Part shown: positions 1 through 7,678 of the stretch, piece after piece
Numbering within the stretch: the first letter of the stretch is position 1
Layout of the letters: each line of letters opens with the position of its first letter
DNA from: Betaproteobacteria bacterium
GTDB lineage: Bacteria; Pseudomonadota; Gammaproteobacteria; Burkholderiales; SG8-39
DNA length: 9,565 nucleotides
Direction of reading: 5' to 3'
NCBI GenBank assembly: GCA_005888925.1
Contig: VBCP01000185.1
Span: 1 to 9,565 of the forward strand
Program-made: the position numbers and the translations under genes
The notes under the pieces: model-generated
Seen by the model: the letters and a program-made list of their open reading frames with translations, nothing else
Database searches by the model: none
Told to the model about the DNA's origin: nothing

Positions 1-1
1 C

Positions 2-322
2 TATCTCGCCGAAGGGCACGACCGCGACCTGCTGCGCAAGCTCCGCCGCGGCCACTGGGTGGTGGAAGACGAGCTGGATCTCCACGGCATGAACCGCCAC
101 ATGGCGGCGATCAGCGTCACCGAGTTCCTGCGCCACTGCCGGCATCGGCGCTTCGGCTGCGTGCGCATCGTGCACGGCAAAGGCCGCGGCTCGCACCAGC
201 GCGAGCCGGTGCTCAAAGGTCTTCTCAGGAAGTGGCTCGTGCGCCAGGACGTGCTGGCGTTCAGCCAGGCGCCCGCCCCGATGGGCGGCAGCGGCGCGGT
301 GCTGGTACTGCTAAAAAGCTAG
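2..322 (+). CDS. Smr-domain protein, C-terminal part (5' end outside window)
   Basis: This is the C-terminal part of a small MutS-related (Smr) domain protein. The frame is open from base 2, so the start lies upstream of the window. The visible 106 residues hold the Smr hallmarks: an LDLHGM motif near residue 27 and a VHGKGRGS motif in the middle, followed by an amphipathic helix and a hydrophobic GAVLVLL end. Smr domains are nucleic-acid-binding and, in several characterised members, endonucleases; stand-alone bacterial Smr proteins of this short type mostly lack a defined role. The preceding segment rich in Arg and Leu (RKLRRGHW) is typical of the linker before Smr in proteobacterial stand-alone proteins. 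The TAG stop interlocks with the stop of the convergent glnB remnant in the tetramer CTAG at 319-322. The fragment itself looks intact. The family call is firm; a specific function is not. Confidence 0.88.
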   Translation, partial: YLAEGHDRDLLRKLRRGHWVVEDELDLHGMNRHMAAISVTEFLRHCRHRRFGCVRIVHGKGRGSHQREPVLKGLLRKWLVRQDVLAFSQAPAPMGGSGAVLVLLKS

Positions 323-574
323 ACCGCGGCCTCGTTGGTCTCGCCGGTGCGGATGCGCACCACGTGCTCGACGCCGGTGACGAAGATCTTGCCGTCGCCG
401 ATCTTGCCGGTGCGCGCCGACTTGACGATCGCGTCGATCGCGCGCTCGACCTGGTCGTTCGGCACCACCACTTTTGACCTCGGTGACGGTCAGCCCGGTG
501 ACGCCGACCTCGGAGAGCGCTTCGCGCACCTCATCGAGCTTGAAGGGTTTTACGATCGCCTCGATCTTTTTCAT
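319..574 (-). pseudogene. glnB: Nitrogen regulatory protein P-II, T-loop deleted and frameshifted
   Basis: Both ends of a P-II signal protein are recognisable, in two different frames. From the ATG at 574 the N-terminus reads MKKIEAIVKPFKLDEV and continues to Lys34 (codon at 475-473). The C-terminal 50 residues, in another frame from 471 to the TAG at 319-321, read VVVPND, then the ATP-binding TGKIGDGKIF, then RIRTGE. Against the usual 112-residue protein, residues 35-62 are missing. They include the T-loop (about 37-55) with the uridylylated Tyr51 that contacts partner proteins. Only one extra A separates codons 34 and 63, so 83 bases are lost and the frame breaks; unassisted translation gives an 87-residue nonsense-tailed product. 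P-II normally senses 2-oxoglutarate, ATP and ADP and controls nitrogen assimilation. The gene has a good ribosome binding site. A real pseudogene or an assembly error are both possible. Family identity is certain. Confidence 0.9.
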
Positions 575-581
575 CACCGGT

Positions 582-586
582 CTCCT
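582..586 (-). promoter_or_regulatory. Ribosome binding site of the glnB remnant
   Basis: On the minus strand AGGAG lies 7 bases upstream of the ATG at 574. It fixes the glnB start at MKKIEAIV and excludes the upstream in-frame start near 601. Its preservation shows that the translation signal of the broken gene has not visibly decayed. Confidence 0.75.
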
Positions 587-600
587 ACGAGTGGCGGCCA

Positions 601-1731
601 TTGTATCGTAGCGCCTTGGAAAGCGTCCGCATCGTCGATTCGCTCGCCGGCGTCGATCGCGCGGAATGGAACGCGCTCGCCGGGCCGCAGCCCTTCCTGC
701 GCCACGAGTTTCTCTCGGCGTTGATCGAGACCGGCTGCGCCAGCGCGAGGAGCGGCTGGCTGCCGCAGTTCGTGCTCCTGAAGCGCGCCGGCAGCCTCGC
801 CGGCGCCATGCCCTTGTTCGCCAAGAATCACTCGTACGGCGAGTACGTGTTCGACTGGGCCTGGGCCGATGCCCACGAGCGCCATGGCGTCGACTACTAC
901 CCGAAGCTGGTCTGCGCGGTGCCGTTCACCCCGGTGCGCGGCGCGCGCATCCTCGGCGCCACGCCGGCCGTCAAGAAGGCATTGGTCCAGGCGGCGCTCG
1001 AGCTCGCTCGCGACACGTCGTCCCTGCACGTGCTCTTCGCCTGCGACGAGGATTCGATGCTCCTCGCCGAGATGGGCTTCCTAATGCGCCGCACGGTGCA
1101 GTTCCACTGGAAGAACGACGGCTACGCAGGCTTCGACGACTTCCTCGCGCGCCTTTCGCACCAGCGGCGCAAGAACATCCGCCAGGAGCGCCGCCGCGTG
1201 CGTGACGCGGGCGTTGCGTTCCGCTGGCTCGAGGGCGAGGCGATCACCCGAAAACACTGGGAGTTCTTCAACCGCTGCTACCGCGGCACCTACGCCGCGC
1301 ATCGCTCGACGCCTTACCTCAACCTCGAGTTCTTCCTGCGCCTCGGTACCACGCTGCCCGAACACGTCGTCATGGTGCTGGCAGAGCGCGAGGGAAAGCC
1401 GATCGCGGCTTCGCTGCTCGTGCGCGACGCGCACACCCTGTACGGGCGCTATTGGGGCTCGGTGGAATACGTACCGCTGCTCCACTTCGAGTGCTGCTAT
1501 TACCAGGCGATCGACTACGCGATTGCGAAGAAGCTCGAGACTTTCGAAGGTGGCGCCCAGGGTGAGCACAAGATCTTCCGCGGTCTCATGCCGGTGCAGA
1601 CGCTCTCCGCGCACTGGCTGGCGCATCCGAAGTTCGCGCGCGCCGTGGAGACATTCCTCGAGCGCGAACGCGCGGGCATCGCGCGCTACGTGGATGAGCT
1701 CGCCGAGCATAGTCCGTTCAAGGAGGTGTGA
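601..1731 (+). CDS. FemAB/GNAT-like acyltransferase (PF04339, COG3146 type)
   Basis: This is a full-length protein of about 376 residues of the FemAB-like family (PF04339, formerly DUF482; COG3146, often labelled 'peptidoglycan biosynthesis protein'). Recognisable family segments are EWNALAG...PFLRHEFL near the N-terminus, the aromatic DWAWADA segment near residue 87, SHQRRKNIRQERR near residue 185, and the late EGGAQGEHKIFRGLMP motif. Members are predicted to have the tandem GNAT-like fold of FemABX aminoacyltransferases. The physiological substrate of this branch is not established, so the product name should stay general. No signal peptide or membrane segment is visible, which fits a cytoplasmic enzyme. 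The start is uncertain: TTG 601 and TTG 616 are both possible and neither has a clear ribosome binding site. The space to the divergent glnB start is only 26 bases. The stop TGA overlaps the ATG of the SDR gene, so the two are probably co-transcribed and translationally coupled. Confidence 0.87.
   Translation: MYRSALESVRIVDSLAGVDRAEWNALAGPQPFLRHEFLSALIETGCASARSGWLPQFVLLKRAGSLAGAMPLFAKNHSYGEYVFDWAWADAHERHGVDYYPKLVCAVPFTPVRGARILGATPAVKKALVQAALELARDTSSLHVLFACDEDSMLLAEMGFLMRRTVQFHWKNDGYAGFDDFLARLSHQRRKNIRQERRRVRDAGVAFRWLEGEAITRKHWEFFNRCYRGTYAAHRSTPYLNLEFFLRLGTTLPEHVVMVLAEREGKPIAASLLVRDAHTLYGRYWGSVEYVPLLHFECCYYQAIDYAIAKKLETFEGGAQGEHKIFRGLMPVQTLSAHWLAHPKFARAVETFLERERAGIARYVDELAEHSPFKEV
1720..1726 (+). 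promoter_or_regulatory. Strong ribosome binding site deciding the SDR start
   Basis: A near-consensus AAGGAGG sits inside the last codons of the acyltransferase gene. It ends 4 bases before the ATG at 1731 but only 1 base before the GTG at 1728, so ATG 1731 is the better start. It is the strongest Shine-Dalgarno sequence I see in the window and suggests the SDR is translated well independently of coupling. Confidence 0.75.
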
Positions 1732-2461
1732 TGCGTCTCAAGGACAAGGTGGCGATCGTGACCGGCGCCGGCTCGGGCTTCGGCGCCGGCATCGCGCGGC
1801 GTTTCGCCGAGCAAGGCGCGCAGGTGATCGTCAATGATCTCAGCCCGCAGGGCGAGAAGGTGGCGAAGGAGATCGGCGGGCGTTTCGTGCAGGGCGACGT
1901 GACCAAGGGCGCCGACTGGGCGAAGCTCGTGCTCGCGGCGGGCGAACGCCTGGCGATCGTGGTGAACAACGCCGGCTGGACCCACCGCAACAAGCCCTAT
2001 CTCGAGGTGACCGAGGCCGAGTTCGACAAGGTCTACGCGGTCAACGTGAAAAGCATCTATCTTTCGGCGATGCACGCGGTGCCGGTGTTCCGCCGCCGCG
2101 GCGGCGGCTCGATCGTCAACATCGCCTCCACCGCCGGCATTCGCCCCCGCCCCGGGCTCACGGTCTACAACAGCTCGAAAGGCGCCGTCATCAACATGTC
2201 CAAGTCGATGGCCGGCGAGTTCGGGCCGGACAAGATCCGCGTCAACTGCGTGAACCCGGTCTTCAGCCCGGAAACGGGCCTCTCAGCCGAGTTCGCCGGG
2301 GGCACGGTGAGCGAGGAAGCGAAGAAGCGCTTCATGGCCACGATCCCGCTCGGGCGCTTCTCGACGCCGCTCGACGTGGCGAACGCCTGTCTCTACCTCG
2401 CGTCGGATGAGGCCGCGATGATCAGCGGCGTGTGCATCGAGGTCGACGGCGCGCGCTGCGT

Positions 2462-2465
<4 letters not shown>
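1731..2465 (+). CDS. SDR-family NAD(P)-dependent oxidoreductase
   Basis: This is a classical short-chain dehydrogenase/reductase of 244 residues, the usual length. Seen in the sequence: the cofactor motif TGAGSGFG at residues 11-18, NNAG at 79-82, the structural Asn105, and the catalytic Ser133, Tyr146 and Lys150 (YNSSK). Asp36 at the end of the second strand favours NAD(H) over NADP(H); this is inference from the family rule. The usual proline-glycine after the sixth strand is replaced by NPVF, and the C-terminus ends in IEVDGARCV, the normal SDR pattern. The substrate cannot be read from sequence; 3-oxoacyl-ACP reductase-like and sugar or alcohol dehydrogenases all share these features. It overlaps the upstream acyltransferase by one base, and its TAA interlocks with the convergent rhlE stop (CTAA at 2462-2465). 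It is intact. Confidence 0.9.
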
Positions 2466-3828
<1,363 letters not shown>

Positions 3829-3832
<4 letters not shown>

Positions 3833-4356
3833 TTCAAAGTGCGCGCCGGCCGCTCGCCGGCTTCAGACGCCTCGGTCCCCGGAAGCTTGAGCTCCATGTC
3901 CCAATCGCTCTTCTTGACCGCCGCCTGCAGCAGCCTGCAGACCGAATGCAGCAGCACCGAATCGAAGGAGAGCGTCACGCCCTGGCCTTCCGCCGGGTGC
4001 AGCGCCACGACCGGCTGGCCGTTGCGGTCGTGTCCCGTTTGGATGCGCGCGAGCAAGAGCGGTGCATCGCCGAGCGGCCGGCTCGCCTCGCCGGCGTCAT
4101 AGGGCTTGCTGAAATCCGCTTTCGACACCGCGTGCTCGTGCTCGAGGCCGAGCAGCGCCTTGCGCGCCTCGGGGTTCGCCTGCGTGCGAATGCGCGGGCT
4201 CGCCTCTTCGGCGAGCTTGACCAGCAGCGGCCACAGGAGCTTCACGAAGCGGCGCGTCAGTGCAAGGCGCAATTCCATTGCTTCGCTGGTGGCGACGAGC
4301 ATGATCAGCCGGTCCTGCTCGGCGTCGTACTCGACTTTCAGCTGGTGCAGCTTCAT
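3829..4356 (-). CDS. Conserved protein of unknown function (175 aa)
   Basis: I recognise this as a conserved hypothetical protein of betaproteobacteria but know of no assigned function. It starts MKLHQLKVEYDAEQDRLIML, carries a TRRFVKLLWPLLVKLAEE helix around residues 34-51, and has two further conserved-looking blocks: SKADFSKPYD near residue 80 and ALHPAEGQGVTLSFDS followed by LHSVCRLLQAAVKKSDW near the C-terminus. No signal peptide, membrane segment or metal motif is visible, so a soluble cytoplasmic protein is most likely. The alternating strand and helix character of the N-terminus (LKVEYDAEQDRLIMLVAT) suggests a compact alpha/beta fold. Its ATG overlaps the rfaE2 stop in the ATGA arrangement, and its TGA overlaps the TTG start proposed for rhlE. 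It therefore belongs to the operon and is probably translationally coupled to heptose synthesis on one side and RNA metabolism on the other. Confidence 0.82.
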
Positions 4357-4838
4357 GGAGCAATAGTACCCCTGATGCGTTGGACGAGCGCCGTGGTCGA
4401 GCGTTCGTGCTCGAAGGGAATCGATACCACGCGGCCGCCGCGCGCGAGCACGCTACTTGCACCGGCAATGCGTTCCACGGGCCAGTCGCCGCCCTTGACG
4501 AGCACATCGGGCCGGCACGCGCCGATCAAGGCCTCCGGCGTATCTTCCTCGAACCAGGTTACAGCGCTCACCGCGGCCAGCGCCGCGAGCACCACCAGGC
4601 GATCGGATAGCGGGTTGAGCGGCCGCCCGGCGCCTTTGCCGAGCCGACGCGCCGACGCGTCGCCATTCAGCGCCACGAGCAGGCTCGCGCCCAGGGCGCG
4701 CGCCTGCGCGAGATAAGTCACGTGCCCGCGATGCAGGATGTCGAACACCCCGTTGGTGAACACCAGCGGCCGCGCGAGCTCGGCGAGCCACTCGAGTGAG
4801 CGCGGGTCGCGGATCTTCGCTTCGAGCTGCGCCTGCAC
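4353..4838 (-). CDS. rfaE2: D-glycero-beta-D-manno-heptose 1-phosphate adenylyltransferase
   Basis: This is the stand-alone adenylyltransferase corresponding to the C-terminal domain of E. coli HldE. It transfers AMP from ATP to heptose-1-phosphate to form ADP-heptose for the LPS inner core. The 161-residue length fits RfaE2. Seen: FTNGVFDILHRGHVTYL, with the nucleotidyltransferase HxGH motif at residues 36-39; DVLVKGGDWP in the middle; and RSTTALV near the end, the counterpart of the STT motif of this superfamily. The start chosen is GTG 4838, which shares one base with the TAG stop of dolP (TAGTG); an open frame continues upstream but is antisense-type filler inside dolP. The stop overlaps the next gene's ATG. 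The kinase half (RfaE1) and phosphatase GmhB are not in the window. The presence of a GmhA-type isomerase two genes upstream supports the pathway assignment. It is cytoplasmic and intact. Confidence 0.92.
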   Translation of the reverse strand: MQAQLEAKIRDPRSLEWLAELARPLVFTNGVFDILHRGHVTYLAQARALGASLLVALNGDASARRLGKGAGRPLNPLSDRLVVLAALAAVSAVTWFEEDTPEALIGACRPDVLVKGGDWPVERIAGASSVLARGGRVVSIPFEHERSTTALVQRIRGTIAP

Positions 4839-5464
4839 TACGACTTCGGCTTGGGCGCCTGGCGCGCCTGGCGCGGACGGCACTGATCGTTGGACTCCGC
4901 GCAGTACTCGAACACCTTCACGACCTTGCGCACGCCGCCGGTGTGGCGCGCGATCTCGACGGCTTCGTCGGCTTCGGCCTGGGTAACGAGGCCCATCAGG
5001 TAGACCACGCCGCCTTCGGTGACGACCTTGAGATGCACCTGGCTCAGGGCCTTGGTGTCGAGCAGGCGTCCGCGCACCTTCAGGGTCAGGTAGGAATCGT
5101 TCGCGCGCGAGCCGAGCGAAGAGATGCCGGAGATCTGCAGGTCGTTGGTCACGTCGCGCACGGTCGGCACCGCGCGCACGATCTTCTCGGCATCGGTTCG
5201 GCTGCGCTCGTCGGGTACCTCGCCGCTCAGCAGCGCGAGGCGGTTGTAGGAGGTCACGTTGACGTGCACGCTGCTGCCGAAGCGGTCGCTCACGCGGTTG
5301 GAGGCGCGCACCTCGATCGACTCGTCGTCGATCTGCGTGCCGGTAGTGCGCCGGTCCTCGAGCGAGCTGTAGGCGGCCGCGCCGCCCGCGCCGATCACCA
5401 CGGGCACGCAGCCCTGCAGCGCAGCCGCCGCAGCCGCGAGCAACGCGATGACCGCCCGGCTCAT
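4838..5464 (-). CDS. dolP: BON-domain outer-membrane lipoprotein (DolP/YraP-like)
   Basis: This is a 208-residue lipoprotein with two BON domains. The start is ATG 5464, which overlaps the stop of the preceding gene in an ATGA arrangement and gives a short signal peptide (MSRAVIALLAAAAAALQGC) with a lipobox LQGC and lipidated Cys19. After a linker rich in Gly and Ala, BON1 spans roughly residues 50-118 (VNVTSYNRLALLSGEVPDE is its core) and BON2 roughly 125-190 (LKVVTEGGVVYLMGLVT). A polar tail rich in Arg, Gln and Lys follows. E. coli DolP binds anionic phospholipid at division sites and supports outer-membrane integrity and BAM function; the same role is inferred here from domain layout and from the yraN-diaA-dolP gene order shared with E. 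coli. Residue Gln at +(-2) of the lipobox is unusual but tolerated. The gene is intact. Confidence 0.9.
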   Translation of the reverse strand: MSRAVIALLAAAAAALQGCVPVVIGAGGAAAYSSLEDRRTTGTQIDDESIEVRASNRVSDRFGSSVHVNVTSYNRLALLSGEVPDERSRTDAEKIVRAVPTVRDVTNDLQISGISSLGSRANDSYLTLKVRGRLLDTKALSQVHLKVVTEGGVVYLMGLVTQAEADEAVEIARHTGGVRKVVKVFEYCAESNDQCRPRQARQAPKPKS

Positions 5465-6069
5465 TGCTTCGCTCCGAAAAGCTGGAAATCGATGGCATCG
5501 CACAGGCAGTGCAGCACGAGCAGATGCACCTCCTGGATGCGGGCGGTGCTCTTGTGCGGCACGCAGATGTGCACGTCCTCGGCCGTGAGCAAAGGCGCCA
5601 TCTTGCCGCCGCCGTTGCCGGTGAGCCCGATGACGCGAACGCCGAGCTCGTGCGCGACGTGCAGCGCCTCGATCACGTTCGCGGAATTGCCGCTCGTAGA
5701 AATGGCGAGCAGCACGTCGCCGCGCCGGCCGATGGCGCGCAGCTGCTTGGCGAAGACCTGCTGGTAGGCATAGTCGTTGGCGATCGAGGTCAGCGTCGAG
5801 CTGTCGGTGGTGAGCGCGAGGCCGGCGAGCGGCGGGCGCTCGGCTTCGAAGCGGTTGACCAGCTCGGCGGCGAAATGCTGCGCGTCGGCGGCCGAGCCGC
5901 CGTTGCCGCAGGCGAGCGCCTTGCCGCCGTTCCTGAGCGACTCGGCGAGCAGCATCCCGCCGCGCGCCACCGGCGCGCCGAGCGTTTCGGCCGCCTGCAG
6001 CTTCAGTCTTGCGCTCTCGGCAAAATGCGCCGCCACGCGACCGAGGAGCTTCGCATCTGCTTGTCGCAT
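5461..6069 (-). CDS. gmhA: SIS-domain protein: DiaA orthologue with GmhA (phosphoheptose isomerase) active-site residues
   Basis: This is a single SIS-domain protein of 202 residues. Seen: ACGNGGSAADAQHFAAELVNR near residues 53-73, LAISTSGNSANVIEAL in the middle, and ARIQEVHLLVLHCLCDAID near the end. By overall resemblance and by position (yraN, then this gene, then dolP) it is the orthologue of E. coli DiaA, which binds DnaA and times initiation. However, it keeps His65, Glu69, Gln179 and His187, at the same spacing as the four zinc ligands of E. coli GmhA (His61, Glu65, Gln172, His180). It may therefore catalyse sedoheptulose-7-phosphate to heptose-7-phosphate, the first step of the pathway that RfaE2 completes. 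Both roles are possible. The start chosen is ATG 6069; GTG 6072 is an alternative and neither has a clear ribosome binding site. The stop overlaps dolP. It is cytoplasmic and intact. Confidence 0.88.
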   Translation of the reverse strand: MRQADAKLLGRVAAHFAESARLKLQAAETLGAPVARGGMLLAESLRNGGKALACGNGGSAADAQHFAAELVNRFEAERPPLAGLALTTDSSTLTSIANDYAYQQVFAKQLRAIGRRGDVLLAISTSGNSANVIEALHVAHELGVRVIGLTGNGGGKMAPLLTAEDVHICVPHKSTARIQEVHLLVLHCLCDAIDFQLFGAKQ

Positions 6070-6090
6070 CACTGCGAGGATTTTACACGC

Positions 6091-6489
6091 TCACTCCGCG
6101 TACACCTCGAACTCGATGCGCCGCGCCGGGTTCGGATGCTGCGACAGCCGGCTGATGCGCGCGCGCAGCGGCTCGCCGCGATCGAGTCCCCAGGCGAGCG
6201 CGGCGTTCTCGCGCCGCGGCACGTAGCCGAGCTTGCGGCCGCGCCACGACAGGCTCACCGCATTGGCGTCGTGCGGGTTGTCGGGCTCGCGCGCGAGCGC
6301 GAGCGCATCACCGACGCGGAGCTCGCCCCAGACTTCCGCCGCGGCGTGATGGCGAAAGCCGGCGAGCGCCGAGCTTTGCACCACCAGGCGCACCGTGGGC
6401 TGCAATGAGGGCTGGGCGGCGGCGAGTCCGGCGCACAGCGCAAGGCACAGCGCGCTACTCGCCAAATGCGTTGCGAATCCACTGCACAT
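6091..6489 (-). CDS. HIRAN-domain protein with probable signal peptide
   Basis: This is a small protein of 132 residues from ATG 6489. The N-terminus (through LCLALCAGLAAAQ) is a short hydrophobic stretch ending in an AAA-Q signal-peptidase-like site, and the rest, about residues 38-130, is a HIRAN domain (PF08797): FRHHAAAEVWGELRVGD, REPDNPHDANAV, and GRKLGYVPRRENAA. HIRAN is best known as a DNA-end-binding module of eukaryotic HLTF/Rad5, yet stand-alone bacterial versions behind a leader are a recurring form in betaproteobacteria, of unknown function. The start is uncertain: GTG 6519 would add two arginines to the n-region, and TTG 6465 would remove overlap with yraN; ATG 6489 overlaps the yraN coding end by 35 bases. 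Its stop lies 21 bases before the gmhA start. In E. coli the comparable cluster has lpoA beside yraN; here the HIRAN gene follows yraN instead. No frame damage is seen. Confidence 0.8.
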   Translation of the reverse strand: MCSGFATHLASSALCLALCAGLAAAQPSLQPTVRLVVQSSALAGFRHHAAAEVWGELRVGDALALAREPDNPHDANAVSLSWRGRKLGYVPRRENAALAWGLDRGEPLRARISRLSQHPNPARRIEFEVYAE

Positions 6490-6793
6490 GGCGCGGCGGC
6501 CCGTCGACCAGGAACACATCGAAGCGGCAGGCCGCGTCCGGGCGCCGTGTGAGGTAGAGCCGGGCGGCGGCGATCAGCCGCGCGCGCTTCGCCGCGGTGA
6601 CGCTCTCGGCCGCGCCGCCGAAGCTGCCGGGTGAGCGCATGCGCACTTCGGCGAACACCAGCGTGCCGCGCTCCTCGGCGATCAGGTCGATCTCGCCCAG
6701 CCGGCAGCGCCAGTTACGCTCGATCAGCTTCAGCCCGGCTGCGCGCAGCAGCTCGGCGCAGAGATCCTCGGCTCGCGCGCCCTCGCGGTTCAT
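6455..6793 (-). CDS. yraN: YraN family protein (UPF0102), predicted nuclease-like fold
   Basis: This is a UPF0102/YraN protein of 112 residues from ATG 6793, or 133 from GTG 6856. Seen: GARAEDLCAELLRAAGL, NWRCRLGEIDLIAEE and TLVFAEVRMRS. The Asp of GEIDLI and the Glu of EVRMR match a PD-(D/E)xK-like catalytic pattern, and the family is predicted to share a Holliday-junction-resolvase-like fold; no activity is well established. The C-terminus RFDVFLVDG...VQWIRNAF is typical. I prefer ATG 6793: the longer form adds an unusual Gln- and Ser-rich leader that overlaps rsmI, while the shorter form has normal family length. It is the first gene of the minus-strand operon and lies divergent from rsmI, the same pairing as in E. 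coli (rsmI next to the yraN cluster). Its promoter must lie in or just inside the start of rsmI. Confidence 0.87.
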   Translation of the reverse strand: MNREGARAEDLCAELLRAAGLKLIERNWRCRLGEIDLIAEERGTLVFAEVRMRSPGSFGGAAESVTAAKRARLIAAARLYLTRRPDAACRFDVFLVDGPPRHVQWIRNAFGE

Positions 6794-6807
6794 GGCAGGC
6801 TTAACGA

Positions 6808-7668
6808 ATGGGGCTCGCGGCGGTTGACCGGAACGCTGCTGTTGTGACTGGGACACTATTCGTCGTGGCTACGCCGATCGGCAATCTCGCCGACGCGAGC
6901 CCGCGCTCGATCGAGACGCTGCGCGCGGCGGACCTGGTGGCCTGCGAGGACACGCGCACCAGCCGCACGCTGCTCGCGCGTCACGGCATCAGCACGCGCA
7001 CCGTGGCGCTGCACGAGCACAATGAGCGCAGCACAACGAAGACGCTGCTCGATGCGCTGCGTGCGGGCAAGAATGTCGCGCTGGTAAGCGACGCGGGGAC
7101 GCCAGCGCTCGCCGATCCCGGCGCCTGGCTCGTGGCCCAGGCGCATGCGGCGGGTATCCGCGTGAGCCCGCTGCCCGGCCCGAGCGCCGCCGCGGCGGCG
7201 ATCTCGGCCTCGGGCTTCGCCGCGAGCCGGTTCCTGTTCGCCGGCTTTCTCCCCGCCCAGCCCGCCGCCCGGCGCAAAGCGCTCGAGGCGCTCGATGTGC
7301 CCTGGCCGCTGGTGCTGTACGAGGCACCGCATCGGATCCGGGACACGCTCGAAGACCTGCTGGCGCGCTTCGGTCCTGAGCGCGAGATCGTCCTCGCGCG
7401 CGAGCTCAGCAAGAAGTTCGAGGAGGTCGCGCGCCTGCCGCTCGGCAATGCTTTGGCTTGGCTGGCTCATCCCCATCGGGAACAAGGCGAGTTCGCGCTG
7501 GTGCTCGCGGCGGGCGAGGAGCGCCCCGCGCATAGCCTGGACGCCGAACGCGTGCTCGACGTGCTGCTCGAGGCGCTCTCGCCCAGCGAAGCGGCGAAGC
7601 TGGCGGCGCGCATCACCGGGTTGCCGAAAAGCCAGCTCTACCGCAAGGCGCTGGAGCGGGCAAAGTAA
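6808..7668 (+). CDS. rsmI: 16S rRNA (cytidine(1402)-2'-O)-methyltransferase RsmI
   Basis: RsmI uses S-adenosylmethionine to 2'-O-methylate C1402 of 16S rRNA, in the decoding centre. The protein of 286 residues (274 from GTG 6844) has the tetrapyrrole-methylase fold motifs: ATPIGNL near the N-terminus, ACEDTRTSRTLLARHGI, VSDAGTPALADPG, PGPSAAAAAI, FLFAGFLP and YEAPHRI followed by LARELSKKFEE. These are complete and in the family order. Start choice: ATG 6808 has a weak upstream AGG at 8 bases. GTG 6844 (reading VTGTLFVVATPIGNL) matches the usual short family N-terminus and leaves 50 bases between divergent starts, so it is a serious alternative. The TAA at 7666 is followed after 10 bases by pyrC, suggesting co-transcription. 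RsmI-yraN divergence is conserved in proteobacteria. It is intact. Confidence 0.92.
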   Translation: MGLAAVDRNAAVVTGTLFVVATPIGNLADASPRSIETLRAADLVACEDTRTSRTLLARHGISTRTVALHEHNERSTTKTLLDALRAGKNVALVSDAGTPALADPGAWLVAQAHAAGIRVSPLPGPSAAAAAISASGFAASRFLFAGFLPAQPAARRKALEALDVPWPLVLYEAPHRIRDTLEDLLARFGPEREIVLARELSKKFEEVARLPLGNALAWLAHPHREQGEFALVLAAGEERPAHSLDAERVLDVLLEALSPSEAAKLAARITGLPKSQLYRKALERAK

Positions 7669-7678
7669 AATCGCCGCG

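Noticed and set aside
574..1710. Minus-strand open frames opposite the FemAB-like gene
   Set aside because: The plus strand carries the complete PF04339-type protein; the minus readings have no recognisable motif and arise from GC-rich codon bias.
4839..5498. N-terminal fusion on rfaE2
   Set aside because: The upstream part of that frame is the alternative reading of dolP, rich in Arg and Gly, with no kinase motif; GTG 4838 gives the normal stand-alone length.
4796..5767. 323-residue open frame on the plus strand across dolP and gmhA
   Set aside because: It is antisense to two clear genes with signal peptide, BON and SIS motifs, and has biased low-complexity composition.
7295..7678. Long N-terminal extension of pyrC
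   Set aside because: The extension is the out-of-frame reading of the rsmI 3' half, rich in Arg and Ser; PyrC homology begins at ATG 7679.
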